The notes: generated by a model not told the origin, from the sequence alone. Counted from the first letter of the stretch, positions 1 through 8,833 are shown. The stretch: 35,580 nucleotides of DNA from Planctomyces sp. (GCA_013822855.1 PNLE01000016.1:1-35580); one strand, 5' to 3'. Made by a program: numbers and translations.

Positions 1-694
1 GATCGACGTAGACCTCCGTTCCCGGCGGCGCGTCGGCGGGGGATTGCAGGTTCTTGCTGAAGACGGGGTAGTTATATCGCTTGTAGACGGAGGTGATGTG
101 TTCTCGAAAAAAATCAGGGTCGTATACTCCATCATCCCACGAAGATGGACTGTCGCTGCGATAACTCGTTAAAGTTTTCCAGCCTTCGATTGTCACTACC
201 ATGGTGTCGCCGTCCGGTCGTACGAGGTGGATTGGTGGCGACACAAATGGACTCCAGGAGATCTCTCCCAAGAGGATGATAGATCCATGTCGTTCTAAGG
301 ATTGGCTGACCGTTCCAATTCTTTTAATCGGCTCGAAAACGACGGGTGACGCATCGGGTTGAAAGTACTCTCTGAGTCGAAGGAACGACCAGAATTTCAT
401 TGTCTTTTTGATCTGTCGAAAGACATTTGGTTCATCATTTTCCCAGCCGTCATAGCACTCGAATCGGCTGCCATGCCAATGGTGATCTAAAAAGTCCTCT
501 GGATGACCAGCAGCATAATCCGCAAGTTTTTTGAGTGACTCCACAAGAGCCGGAGGCAAATACTGTACAAGCTCAAAGAATGACGGCCGGATTGCAAATC
601 CATAGATATTCCCTACAACCTCATCTGCCGTGAAGAGTTTAAGTTCGTAGGAACGGGTCGATCTTTGGACAGCTTCCTTGATCGATTTTGCCAT
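1..694 (-). CDS. hypothetical protein, C-terminally cut by window edge; paralog of the next gene
   Basis: The reading frame stays open from an ATG at 694 to the left edge and gives 231 residues beginning MAKSIKEAVQRSTRSYELK. The start has a strong Shine-Dalgarno sequence (AGGAG, six bases before the ATG). The protein aligns along its whole visible length with the gene at 871-1626, with more than half of the residues identical by eye. Shared blocks include YGFAIRP, WSFLRLRE, VFEPI, IGTVSQSL, LVRP, YDPDFFRE and PVFSKNL followed by SPADAPPGTEVYVD. I recognise no domain, signal peptide or membrane segment, so it is probably soluble and cytoplasmic. About 20 residues are missing at the C-terminus if its length matches the paralog. 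The frame is also open upstream to an ATG at 820, but that start has no ribosome binding site. Function unknown. Confidence 0.8.
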   Translation of the reverse strand, partial: MAKSIKEAVQRSTRSYELKLFTADEVVGNIYGFAIRPSFFELVQYLPPALVESLKKLADYAAGHPEDFLDHHWHGSRFECYDGWENDEPNVFRQIKKTMKFWSFLRLREYFQPDASPVVFEPIKRIGTVSQSLERHGSIILLGEISWSPFVSPPIHLVRPDGDTMVVTIEGWKTLTSYRSDSPSSWDDGVYDPDFFREHITSVYKRYNYPVFSKNLQSPADAPPGTEVYVD

Positions 695-870
695 TGGAGA
701 CTCCTGGGAAAAGAATTCAGTGCCAATGCCTGTCGTCTCAGGTTGATCCACAAAAGGTGCTGTGACCACAGTTGTTGCAGCAGCTGTGCTTCCCAGACTT
801 TTTTTGAAGATTGACATCATCAATGGCAATATGCCAGAGGCGCGATGAATCACGATCATCCCGTTTCTCG

Positions 871-1626
871 TCAATCCACATAGTCGCCTAGAACCAGCCG
901 GTCGATTTCTTCGATGGGCATGATTTCGGCGGCGGCGGAGCGGTCGACGTAGACCTCTGTTCCCGGAGGAGCATCGGCGGGGGATTCCAAGTTCTTGCTG
1001 AAGACGGGGTAGATATATCGCTTGTAGCCGGTCGTGATATATTCTCGGAAGAAGTCAGGGTCGTATATTGCATCTTCCCAAGAGTGCGGGCTGCTACTGA
1101 CGTATCCTATAGGGAGTTTCCAATCTTCCAATGTCACTGTCAGAATATCGCCTTTTGGCCTGACGAGACGAATTGGACGCCGCCAGGCGAAATACCAATC
1201 AACTTTCCCCATCAGGATAGTGGTTCCATGACGCTGGAGTGATTGGCTGACCGTTCCGATCTTTCTGATGGGCTCAAAAACGAGCGATGTCGCGTCCAGC
1301 CGAAAGTGTTCCCGCAACCGAAGGAATGACCAGTATCTGAACGTGAGTCTGATTCTGTGGGCCTCCTCGGAATCGATTCCATCGTGGTTATCAAACCAGT
1401 CAGAAGGAAAGAACAGGGCATCAATGTCTTCCGGATGGGCTTTGGACTGGGCGGCTCGCGTCTTCAGTGATTCGACCACAGGAGTCGGCAACTCTTTCAT
1501 GAGCTGAAAGAAGTTCGGCCGAATTGCAAAGCCATAAACACGGTCCGCCACTTCATCAGCGGTTAAAGTTTCACGTGCATAACTGTTTGTAAACTTTCGA
1601 AAAATATCTTTGATGGATTGCGGCAT
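871..1626 (-). CDS. hypothetical protein, tandem paralog
   Basis: This 251-residue protein starts at an ATG preceded by AAGG five bases upstream, with an in-frame stop shortly before it. It is the complete copy of a tandem pair; the partial partner lies downstream on the same strand after a gap of about 176 bases. Conserved blocks are a TADEV segment near residue 22, YGFAIRP near 31, an HPED segment, WSFLRLRE near 100, VFEPIRKIGTVSQSL near 118, YDPDFFRE near 190 and an acidic tail ending IDRLVLGDYVD. There is no signal peptide or membrane helix and no catalytic motif I recognise. The pair is more AT-rich than the metabolic genes to its right, which fits accessory DNA. Tandem divergent copies of a small soluble protein are common among immunity proteins and lineage-specific families, but nothing here proves such a role. 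Confidence 0.8.
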   Translation of the reverse strand: MPQSIKDIFRKFTNSYARETLTADEVADRVYGFAIRPNFFQLMKELPTPVVESLKTRAAQSKAHPEDIDALFFPSDWFDNHDGIDSEEAHRIRLTFRYWSFLRLREHFRLDATSLVFEPIRKIGTVSQSLQRHGTTILMGKVDWYFAWRRPIRLVRPKGDILTVTLEDWKLPIGYVSSSPHSWEDAIYDPDFFREYITTGYKRYIYPVFSKNLESPADAPPGTEVYVDRSAAAEIMPIEEIDRLVLGDYVD

Positions 1627-1914
1627 ACATGCCTTAGTTGATGAGGTTTATTTAAGATGCGTATATGTGGTTGGGCTTCCGGTTGAGCCAAAGTTGTCAC
1701 GGTGTGCGAGACGTTGACCAGTTTTTGGGTGCCTGTGTGGCGAGATACCAAAGTTCTTCTCAGAAGCAGCCAACCTGGAACCTCAGAGTCAGGGAAGGGA
1801 TCCCCGCTGCTTCAGGATCGAGCCACTCCGGTGAAAATCGGCATTTCCCCCGAGATCACCTACATCAGTTTGGGCCACGCCGTTTGACATCAATTTGCGG
1901 GCCATATGCATACG

Positions 1915-3039
1915 CTACCGACCAAACCGCGTCGCATAGATGGGCGGGAGGTGGGTGCTGATGCAGTTCCAGCTCTCGCCGCCATTGTCCGAAGTCCATA
2001 GCGAGCCGGTGGAGGAGCCCATTGCGAGTTGCTCGCCCGTGTTGTCGATGTCGAGGGCGTGCCGGAAGACGATGTCGTAGCAGAGCGACTGCGGCAGCCC
2101 CTTCGTCAGCGGTTCAAAAGTCTCGCCGCCGTCGCGCGTGCGGGTGACGACCATTTTGGCATCCACCGGTACTCGGCACTCGTCCTTCACGGCGGGGGCG
2201 AACCAGGCGGTTTCCGGATCGTGCGGGTGGACCACCACGGCAAACCCGAACCCGGAGGGCTTGGCGTTCTCGATTTCCCGCCATTTCCGCCCGGCGTCCG
2301 TCGAGCGGAAGATGCCGTTGTGGTGCTGCGTCCACAGGGCGTCGGGGTTGGCCCGGCACTGCACCAATCGATGCGGATCCTGCACATTGGGATCGCCCGT
2401 CCGATCCGGCGGCATGTACTCCGCCCGCATCCCCTGGGCTCGGCATTCCCAAGTATCGCCGCCGTCCTCCGTGGCCCAGGCACCGCCGCACGAGATGCCG
2501 ATGGTGACATGCCGACTGTTCCGCGGATTGACAGCGACGGAGTGGATGCCGGGATGGTCTTTGCCGCCCCCGAACCACTGCCACCGCTCTTCGCGATCCC
2601 AGAGCGAGCGGATCAATTCCCAACTCGAACCCCGATCGGTCGATTTGAAGAGACCGCCGGGTATGGTGCCTGCCCACAGCACGCCTGGTTCGTCCGCCCC
2701 GCCGGGCGTCAGTTCCCAGATTTCCTTCAAACTGGAGAAGTCCCGCCGGGCACCGAACTCTCCCGCTTCGGCCTGCTTCCGCTGGTCTTCCTCGGTGAAG
2801 GGGGGAAACTGCGGGACGGCGCATTCTTCCCAAGTCTGACCGTCGTCGGACGAACGGTGCAGCTTCGTGCCGAAGTGACCGTGATCCAGGGCGACATAGA
2901 CCATGCCATCGCGGGGATCCTGAAGTGTCATGTTGGTGTTCTGGCCCAGGAAGTCGACCTTCGCCACGTTCCAGCCGGACGGGCCTCGATGCAGCGTGAA
3001 GAAGCCTTTGCGGGTGGCGGCGTAGAGTCGATCGCTCAT
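1915..3039 (-). CDS. Asp-box (BNR) beta-propeller protein, sialidase-like fold
   Basis: A 374-residue protein starting MSDRLYAATRKGFFTLHRG at the ATG at 3039, with GAGGAA upstream at reasonable spacing. The frame is open further upstream, but that part overlaps the MoaD-like gene in another frame and is not credible. It carries about six Asp-box motifs of the S-x-D-x-G-x-T-W type, spread along the protein: SSDDGQTWE, STDRGSSWE, TEDGGDTWE, STDAGRKWR, TRDGGETFE and TSDNGGESW. This pattern is typical of the sialidase/Vps10/photosystem-assembly type of beta-propeller. I see no signal peptide, so it is probably cytoplasmic, and I see no convincing sialidase active site. It follows a MoaD/ThiS-like gene by 61 bases on the same strand, so the two are probably co-transcribed. 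Substrate unknown; 'exo-sialidase' would over-annotate it. Confidence 0.88.
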   Translation of the reverse strand: MSDRLYAATRKGFFTLHRGPSGWNVAKVDFLGQNTNMTLQDPRDGMVYVALDHGHFGTKLHRSSDDGQTWEECAVPQFPPFTEEDQRKQAEAGEFGARRDFSSLKEIWELTPGGADEPGVLWAGTIPGGLFKSTDRGSSWELIRSLWDREERWQWFGGGKDHPGIHSVAVNPRNSRHVTIGISCGGAWATEDGGDTWECRAQGMRAEYMPPDRTGDPNVQDPHRLVQCRANPDALWTQHHNGIFRSTDAGRKWREIENAKPSGFGFAVVVHPHDPETAWFAPAVKDECRVPVDAKMVVTRTRDGGETFEPLTKGLPQSLCYDIVFRHALDIDNTGEQLAMGSSTGSLWTSDNGGESWNCISTHLPPIYATRFGR

Positions 3040-3100
3040 GGAAACGGGTTCCTCAAAGGGGGGAGGGAATTCCGCAGAAGTGATGTGTCTCGGGATCGAA

Positions 3101-3370
3101 TCAGCCGCCCGAGAGGGCCTGCATGACAAAGATTTCGGCATCGGGGGCGACGGCATCGCTGAGCCCGGTGCGATCTTTGACGGGCTGGCCGTTGACGAAG
3201 ACGACCATGTGTTTGCGCAGCCGGTCGTGCTCGTCGATGACATAGCCGCGCAACTGCGGGCGGTTGGCAAAGACGGCATCGAGCGACAGCCGAACGGTGT
3301 CTCCCTCGACGGAGACTTCGGGACAATCGACGTGACGTTGCAGATTCGGCGTAAAGAGCACGCGGGGCAC
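3101..3370 (-). CDS. MoaD/ThiS-like ubiquitin-fold small protein with C-terminal Gly-Gly
   Basis: An 89-residue protein starting at a GTG at 3370 (ribosome binding site weak; a second GTG lies three codons further in). Residues about 15-85 follow the beta-grasp pattern of MoaD/ThiS sulfur carriers: an early beta hairpin, a helix with the A-V-F-A-N-R-P-Q-L-R segment, the strand HMVVFVNGQPV, and the late D-A-V-A-P-D-A-E-I-F-V-M-Q-A-L-S-G-G. The protein ends exactly in Gly-Gly, as needed for adenylation and thiocarboxylation by an E1-like enzyme. No MoeB/ThiF-type activating enzyme, MoaE or ThiG lies nearby. The only partner in the unit is the downstream Asp-box propeller, which suggests a dedicated role other than molybdopterin or thiamine synthesis. 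That role is inferred from context only. Confidence 0.82.
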   Translation of the reverse strand: MPRVLFTPNLQRHVDCPEVSVEGDTVRLSLDAVFANRPQLRGYVIDEHDRLRKHMVVFVNGQPVKDRTGLSDAVAPDAEIFVMQALSGG

Positions 3371-3699
3371 GGCGTCAGCTTTCTGTCAGGATCAACTCTT
3401 GTGGACGGTGGTTTCGATGAGCTGGCCCTCGGCGCATCCAGCCCGCGCTTTGGCAGCAAGCTGCCGTCACACACGCCTCTCGCACACGAGATGTTTGTAT
3501 ACCACTTCTCAAGTGGGTTGTCAGCAGTTTATTCGCGGGATTCTGAATGAGGGCTGTGACTCCCTTTGCAAGTATTTGCAGCCCTGACCGACTCGCGATT
3601 GAGGCGAGGGCGGGCTGCTGTTCACCTTTCGCGGCTTGGGGTAAACTGCCCGCTCGTGAGCCAGATGTGATGGATGAACCGCGAGAGAGGATCGACCGC
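3371..3699. other. divergent intergenic region between the MoaD-like gene and argJ
   Basis: This 329-base gap must hold the divergent promoters of the MoaD/propeller unit (minus) and argJ (plus). Several short frames cross it, but none has a ribosome binding site or protein-like composition. I find no strong inverted repeat and no convincing sigma-70 promoter pair. Confidence 0.5.
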
Positions 3700-4893
3700 A
3701 TGACCACGCCACTGCCTGCCGGATTTCAGACTGCCGCCGTCGAAGCCGGGGTGAAGCCGGGGACGAGTCGGCTTGATCTGGCGCTGTTCATCTCAGATCA
3801 GCCATGTGCGGCCGCCGGGGTCTTCACGACGAATCTGGTGTGCGGTGCCCCGGTGAAGGTCTCCCGCGAGCGGTTGCCGTGTGGGACAGCGCGGGGTGTG
3901 GTCATCAACGCGGGGAACGCCAACGCCTGCACCGGCGACCAGGGAATTGCCGACGCCCAGGCGATGGCGGCGGCGGTAGGCGAAGCGATCGGTTGTGCAG
4001 GCGAGGATATTCTCGTTTGCTCGACGGGGGTCATTGGTCGGCTGCTCCCGGTCGAGAAGATCGTGAAGGGGATTGCGACGGCGGCGAAGATCCTTTCGCC
4101 CAGCCCGGAAGCCTTCGATCAGGCGGCCCGGTCGATCATGACGACCGACACTTTCCCAAAGCAGGTGACGCGCGAACTGCATCTCGCGGGCGGCACCGCC
4201 CGCATCACGGGAGTCTGCAAGGGGGCCGCCATGATCGCCCCGAACATGGCCACCATGCTCTGCGTGATCATGACGGATGCGAAGGTCACACCCGAAGTCG
4301 CCCATGCGGCCCTCAAGACGGCCGTCGCGGACAGCTTCAACTGCATCAGCGTTGACGGCCACGAGAGCACCAGCGATTCGGTGATCCTCCTGGCCAACGG
4401 CGTTTCAGGGGTCGATTGTTCATCGGGAGAGACGCAGGTGCTGTTCTCGAAGGCGATCGCGGATGTGGCGATGGAGCTGGCCCAGCTCATCATCAAGGAT
4501 GCCGAGGGGGCCTCGCACTTCGTGACCATCGACGTCACGGGCTGCCGGTCGCGGGAGGAAGCGTTCAAAATCGCCAAGACCGTAGCCGACAGCGCGCTGG
4601 TGAAAACGGCCATCTGCGGGGCCGATCCCAACTGGGGCCGGATCGTCTCGGCCGCGGGTTACGCGGGGGTACCGCTCCTCGAAGAGGAAGTCTCGCTCTG
4701 GATCAACGGTATCGCCCTCTATGCGGCGGGCGTGCCGCTCCCCTTCGACGCCACGGCCGCTTCCCAATCGATGCGAGAGAACCGCGACACCCACATCGAT
4801 CTGCGGCTGACTCAAGGCGACGCTTCGATCCGTTTCTGGACGAGTGACCTCACCAAGGAATATGTGGCCTTGAACGCGGATTACACGACGTAG
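3700..4893 (+). CDS. argJ: bifunctional ornithine acetyltransferase / N-acetylglutamate synthase ArgJ
   Basis: A 397-residue protein, the usual ArgJ length. It transfers acetyl from N-acetylornithine to glutamate and in the bifunctional form can also use acetyl-CoA, in arginine biosynthesis in the cytoplasm. Evidence is the N-terminal VEAGVKPG and GVFTTNLVCGAPV segments, VINAGNANACTG, VCSTGVIG, the MTTDTFPK segment, and the autocleavage region GVCKGAAMIAPNMATML. Thr185 in that last motif is expected to be the new N-terminal nucleophile after Ala-Thr cleavage into alpha and beta chains. Later conserved parts are DGHESTSD, DAEGASHFV and ADPNWGRI. The start at 3700 has GAGAGAGG about ten bases upstream; an in-frame ATG at 3670 is possible but less well placed. 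It stands alone, without other arg genes beside it, and converges on the aminotransferase gene with only 11 bases between the stops. Confidence 0.96.
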   Translation: MTTPLPAGFQTAAVEAGVKPGTSRLDLALFISDQPCAAAGVFTTNLVCGAPVKVSRERLPCGTARGVVINAGNANACTGDQGIADAQAMAAAVGEAIGCAGEDILVCSTGVIGRLLPVEKIVKGIATAAKILSPSPEAFDQAARSIMTTDTFPKQVTRELHLAGGTARITGVCKGAAMIAPNMATMLCVIMTDAKVTPEVAHAALKTAVADSFNCISVDGHESTSDSVILLANGVSGVDCSSGETQVLFSKAIADVAMELAQLIIKDAEGASHFVTIDVTGCRSREEAFKIAKTVADSALVKTAICGADPNWGRIVSAAGYAGVPLLEEEVSLWINGIALYAAGVPLPFDATAASQSMRENRDTHIDLRLTQGDASIRFWTSDLTKEYVALNADYTT

Positions 4894-4904
4894 CTGCAGG
4901 CCGA

Positions 4905-6101
4905 TTACCAGCAGCGTCCGCGAAGCGACTTGAGCGTCGATTCCAGCAGGCGAAGGTCTTGCCGGTCGTTATAGAGATGGCAGGAGACACGCAGGTGGCG
5001 GATGCCGTTCCACACCATGACCGGAGCCTCGATCCGCGCTTCGTTCCAGAGTCCCATCTGAACCGGGTCGGCATCGGCGGCGGAGGGAATGTTGCCGGGA
5101 GGCAGGGGGACGGCAACCATCGTGCCGCTCCAAGCCAAATCGGCGGGTGCGGTCGCCTTGGTTTTTAACAGGTCCTCAAGCATCGCGCGGGCTTCAAGGG
5201 CAAGGGAAAAGCCGCGCTGGCGGAAGTGTTCGAGTCCGAACGATTCCATCAGCTCAATGGCTGCGGTGACAGCCAGATAACGGGACGGGTCGCGCGTCCC
5301 TTGCCAGCGAAGTTCATCCTGCCAGCTGGCATCTCGACCGGCGATAGGCCGTCCCCAACTGAGCATGGGGGCCCGGATTTTTGATTGCCACGCCGGGGCC
5401 ACATGCAAAAAGCCCGTTCCCAGCGGGGCACAGAGCCACTTGTGGAGGCTCGCACAATAGAAGGCACTCCCCAGTTCGCCGAGGGAAAAGTCCTGCATGG
5501 CGATGGCATGCGGGCCATCGACGACGACGGGGATCTCCCGCTCGGCCAAGGCGGCGATGAGTGCCCGGATCGGAAAGACGGTGGCCGTGGCCGAAGTGAC
5601 ATGGCTGAGGATTGCCAACCGGGTTCGCGGAGTGACGGCTTCGAGCAGCGGCTCGATGACATCACCCGGTTCGTGGAATGGCCGCAAGGTGGCGGTCACC
5701 AGTTTCGCGCCGGCCGCCTGGCAGGCCCGTTCCCAGATCCGGCGGACGGCCCCATACTCATGATCGTTGAACAGCACTTCATCGCCGGGCTTCAGCTCGA
5801 ACGAGGCGGCGACCACGTTCATCGCGGTGGTGGCGTTCTCGATAAACAGCAGATCCGTAGGGGAGCACTTCAGAAAGGCCGCCAGCCGGGCTTTGGCCCG
5901 TTCGACCTCGACATCGAGTTCACGAACAAACCCGTTCATCGGATTGGAGGCGAGGCGCTGCGACCACTGCCGCTGTGCCTCCTGCACCGGCAAAGGCGTC
6001 GGGCCGAACGAGCCATGGTTGAGATACGTGACATCGTCCGCAATCGCCCAGAAGCGTTTCCTGATGTCGCTCGCATCGTCGAGGCAAAGGGGATCGGTCA
6101 T
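4905..6101 (-). CDS. class V (fold type I) PLP-dependent aminotransferase, isopenicillin-N-epimerase-like
   Basis: A 398-residue protein starting MTDPLCLDDASDIRKRFW at 6101; the Shine-Dalgarno sequence is weak. Features of the aminotransferase class V / NifS superfamily are the N-terminal YLNHGSFG (about residue 26), ENATTAMN (about 88) at the cofactor phosphate end, VDGPHA with the cofactor-binding Asp195, and CASLHKWLCAP, where Lys221 should form the Schiff base with PLP. The combination LNHGSFG ... DGPHA ... HKW is typical of the isopenicillin N epimerase-like subgroup, which includes many enzymes of unknown substrate, so racemase, lyase and desulfurase chemistry all remain possible. It lacks the mobile Cys loop that would argue for a cysteine desulfurase. 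It is divergent from the cupin gene across 221 bases and convergent with argJ. Confidence 0.9.
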   Translation of the reverse strand: MTDPLCLDDASDIRKRFWAIADDVTYLNHGSFGPTPLPVQEAQRQWSQRLASNPMNGFVRELDVEVERAKARLAAFLKCSPTDLLFIENATTAMNVVAASFELKPGDEVLFNDHEYGAVRRIWERACQAAGAKLVTATLRPFHEPGDVIEPLLEAVTPRTRLAILSHVTSATATVFPIRALIAALAEREIPVVVDGPHAIAMQDFSLGELGSAFYCASLHKWLCAPLGTGFLHVAPAWQSKIRAPMLSWGRPIAGRDASWQDELRWQGTRDPSRYLAVTAAIELMESFGLEHFRQRGFSLALEARAMLEDLLKTKATAPADLAWSGTMVAVPLPPGNIPSAADADPVQMGLWNEARIEAPVMVWNGIRHLRVSCHLYNDRQDLRLLESTLKSLRGRCW

Positions 6102-6322
6102 GCTATTTCGGCGGCGATCTTTGAAGGGTGGGGAAGGAGTCGGTCGGGACGCGTGAGGATTGTAACCGACGATTCGAGGAAGATGCCGGTCTCCCCTTTG
6201 CAAATCGGCTTTCCCCCAGCCACAATGCGACGAATTCTCATGCGTTGATCTTTATGGTGGGCGAATGAGTTTTTGAGCAGGCAGCTTTGAGTCTGGCGTA
6301 AGCCGAAAAAGGGAGCGTTCCA

Positions 6323-7546
6323 GTGGCAAGTGTGAAGACGTTGGCCAGCGCCGCGTTGACCGAAGGTCGTGGTGTGTTTCGGTTGTCCCCGACGTGGGTT
6401 CCCCGCTCGTTCCTGCAGCCGGGCCGTCGGCTCAAGCTGCATCCGGCGGATTATTACGCCCTCGGGACGCATCGCGGCGGGATCGACGAGCGGTGGTTCG
6501 GCTCGACCACCGAAGCCGCCAACGAAGGCCGTTCCCACGATGAAGGCCTGAGCTATTGCGTCGCCGGGAACGAAAAGTTCCTGCTGCGGGATGCGGTGGC
6601 CGAACTGGGGGCCGAGATCGTCGGCGAGCATATCTGGTCGAAGTATAAGAAGTGGCCGGTCTATTCGAAGTTCTTCGACAACATGGGGCCGATCCCGCAC
6701 CATATGCATCAGAACGCCGAGCAGGCCAAGTTGGTGGGTCAGGAAGGGAAGCCCGAGAGCTATTACTTCCCACCGCAACTCAATAATGTGGGGAACAACT
6801 TTCCCTATACGTTCATGGGTTTTGAACCCGGCACCACCAAGCAGCAGGTCGTCGATTGCCTGGATCGCTGGAACGATGGCGACAACGGCATTCTCGATCT
6901 CTCGAAAGCCTACCGCCTCAAGGTGGGGACCGGCTGGCTGATTCCGCCGTGCATCCTGCATGCCCCCGGCTCGCTGCTCACCTACGAACCCCAGTGGGGG
7001 AGCGATGTCTTCGGGATGTACCAGTCGATGGTCGAAGGCCGAGCGGTTCCCCGTTCGCTGTTGACCAAAGACTTCCCCGCCGACAAGCACGACGACAATT
7101 CTTATCTGGTCGATGCGCTCGATTGGGAAGGGAACGTCAATCCCGATTTCAAAGACAGCCACTACCTGGAGCCGATCATTGCCTTGGGTAGTGACAAGGA
7201 AGGCTTCATTGATCGCTGGATCGTCTACGGCCGCATCAAGGGGGCGCAGGACTTCACCGCCAAGGAACTGACCATCCAACCCGGCAAGAAGGTCACCATC
7301 AACGATGGCGGCGCCTATGGCTGGATCACGGTGCAGGGGGAGGGCCTGGTCAACGGCCTCAAACTGCAGACCCCCGCCATGATCCGCTTTGGCCAGATGA
7401 CGATGGACGAAGTCTTCGTCACCGCCAAGGCCGCCGGCGAAGGGGTCACCTTCGAGAACACGGGAACCGAGCCACTCGTCGGCCTGCGTTACTTCGGCCC
7501 GGAAGCCCAGCCGAACGCTCCGGAGATCGGTGCCTGGAAGAAGTAG
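6323..7546 (+). CDS. cupin-type, phosphomannose-isomerase-like metal protein
   Basis: A 407-residue protein starting at a GTG at 6323, supported by GGGAG seven bases upstream. The middle contains [10 protein letters not shown] (about residues 122-131), then GKPESYY (about 142-148), and later [26 protein letters not shown] (about 206-230, quoted here as [13 protein letters not shown] then [13 protein letters not shown]). Together they resemble the metal site of class I mannose-6-phosphate isomerases, with His127, His129, Glu145 and His213 as likely ligands. The C-terminal part (about 310-400) looks like a second cupin barrel with short beta strands and conserved Gly. There is no signal peptide. 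A TIM-barrel sugar isomerase lies 116 bases downstream on the same strand, so the two probably act in one sugar pathway. A specific substrate cannot be read from the sequence. Confidence 0.75.
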   Translation: MASVKTLASAALTEGRGVFRLSPTWVPRSFLQPGRRLKLHPADYYALGTHRGGIDERWFGSTTEAANEGRSHDEGLSYCVAGNEKFLLRDAVAELGAEIVGEHIWSKYKKWPVYSKFFDNMGPIPHHMHQNAEQAKLVGQEGKPESYYFPPQLNNVGNNFPYTFMGFEPGTTKQQVVDCLDRWNDGDNGILDLSKAYRLKVGTGWLIPPCILHAPGSLLTYEPQWGSDVFGMYQSMVEGRAVPRSLLTKDFPADKHDDNSYLVDALDWEGNVNPDFKDSHYLEPIIALGSDKEGFIDRWIVYGRIKGAQDFTAKELTIQPGKKVTINDGGAYGWITVQGEGLVNGLKLQTPAMIRFGQMTMDEVFVTAKAAGEGVTFENTGTEPLVGLRYFGPEAQPNAPEIGAWKK

Positions 7547-7560
7547 GGATGAAAATCATC

Positions 7561-7598
7561 TTGGGGGAGATGTCCGAAGATTCAGATGTCTCCCCTAA
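7561..7598 (+). terminator. intercistronic hairpin between the cupin and TIM-barrel genes
   Basis: Arms at 7561-7573 and 7586-7598 can form a 13-pair stem, including G-U pairs, with a 12-base loop. It begins 14 bases after the cupin stop. The bases after it are not a T-tract, so it may act as an RNA processing or stability element or a partial terminator rather than a full stop. Confidence 0.55.
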
Positions 7599-7662
7599 GG
7601 GATCATTTCAACTTATTGAAGTCATCGTGGCTCAATTGAATACTTTTTTGGAATCGCCCCTC

Positions 7663-8691
7663 ATGACACATGCCTTCCCCAAGCTTCACAACGCCATGTG
7701 GCCCGGTCTCGTCGGTAAGGAGCCGGGCACCGATCATCCGCCGATCAGTCTCGACAAGATGCTGGAAATGACGGCCAAGGCTCATGTCAACGGCGTGACG
7801 TACGACGGCGTCGATCTCTTCCTGTTCCATCCGCACACTGATCCCGACGCCAGCGACACGGCGCTTCGCAACATGGCCGATCTGATCGCCGCCCACGGCC
7901 TCAAGGTCGGTTCGCTGGTCGCCCCCGTCTGGCCAGGCACGGTCGGTGATTCGGCCATGGGGGACGACGCGGCCCGCAAGAAGTTCGTGCTGGCCGTCGA
8001 GAAGGCTTGCCGCATTGGCAAGATCCTTCGCGAGCACGGCGTGCGGGAATACGGCGTCATCCGCATTGATTCCGCCACGGGAACCGAAGCCTGGCATGCC
8101 GACCCGAAGGCCAACACAGCCAAGATCGCCAAGACATTCCAGGAAGCCGCCAGCGTAGCTGCGGATCATAACGAACGCCTTGCCGCCGAAGGGGAAATCT
8201 GCTGGGCCGGCATGCACTCTTGGCGAGATGTGGCGGACCTGCTGGAAGCCGTCGATCGCCCCAAGACCGTGGGCTTCCAGGCCGACCTCGCCCACACCTA
8301 TCTCTACCTTCTCGGGTACAACGCGGAAGAGCATGCGCTACTCAAGCCGGGATACTCCGATGAGGAGTTCTGGGCGGCCTATAAGGTGATGACCGACACC
8401 CTCCGGCCCTGGACGATCGACTTCCATGTCGCCCAGAACGACGGCTCGGTGCACGGCACTGGCAACCACGACAAGACGGGCCGCCACTGCCCGGCGGATG
8501 ATCCCAACGGCAAAGTCGATATCGTCAAATGCGCCGGTTACTGGCTGCAGGGAGCCAAGGATCGTGGCATCGAACACATCTGCTGGGACGGCTGCATGTT
8601 CCCCAATGCGACTCTGGAAAACCAGGAAACTTGGAACACCATTCTTGCCACGATGATCGAAGTCCGCGAAGCCCACGGCTGGGACAAGTAG
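7663..8691 (+). CDS. TIM-barrel sugar phosphate isomerase/epimerase (xylose-isomerase-like, AP endonuclease 2 family)
   Basis: A 342-residue protein starting [18 protein letters not shown] at 7663. The frame is open back to an ATG at 7549, but that part overlaps the intercistronic hairpin and has no ribosome binding site. The pattern of alternating strands and helices with acidic and His ends fits the xylose-isomerase-like TIM barrel: [69 protein letters not shown] and [13 protein letters not shown]. Probable metal ligands are acidic residues and histidines at those strand ends (for example Asp in FQADLAH and His in DFHVAQ). It is likely cytoplasmic and paired with the upstream cupin protein. 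It could be an epimerase, isomerase or inosose-dehydratase-like enzyme; substrate unknown. Confidence 0.82.
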   Translation: MTHAFPKLHNAMWPGLVGKEPGTDHPPISLDKMLEMTAKAHVNGVTYDGVDLFLFHPHTDPDASDTALRNMADLIAAHGLKVGSLVAPVWPGTVGDSAMGDDAARKKFVLAVEKACRIGKILREHGVREYGVIRIDSATGTEAWHADPKANTAKIAKTFQEAASVAADHNERLAAEGEICWAGMHSWRDVADLLEAVDRPKTVGFQADLAHTYLYLLGYNAEEHALLKPGYSDEEFWAAYKVMTDTLRPWTIDFHVAQNDGSVHGTGNHDKTGRHCPADDPNGKVDIVKCAGYWLQGAKDRGIEHICWDGCMFPNATLENQETWNTILATMIEVREAHGWDK

Positions 8692-8784
8692 CCTCCTCCG
8701 TCAATACGTGTTTCAATTTGAAATATCGCTCGATATGCCATGCCTGCAGCTTTGGGCAAGCATGTTTTGTTGACGAGTGATGGC

Positions 8785-8833
8785 ATAAAGCGAAGAGCGG
8801 TGTCCTTTTCAGGGACATCGCTCTTCGCTTTAT
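8785..8833. terminator. bidirectional hairpin terminator between convergent genes
   Basis: Arms 8785-8805 and 8813-8833 pair over 21 bases with one G-U pair and a loop of about seven bases. The outer ends are A-rich on one side and T-rich on the other. It sits between the stop of the TIM-barrel gene (plus) and the stop of the transglutaminase gene (minus), so it can end transcription from both sides. Confidence 0.85.

Noticed and set aside
3040-3474. N-terminal extension of the propeller gene
   Set aside because: The frame is open, but it overlaps the MoaD-like gene on the same strand in a different frame and does not look like a protein domain. The ATG at 3039 has a ribosome binding site.
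4905-6101. Cysteine desulfurase partner for the MoaD-like protein
   Set aside because: The class V aminotransferase looks like the isopenicillin-N-epimerase subgroup and lacks the catalytic Cys loop. It is also separated from the MoaD-like gene by argJ on the opposite strand.
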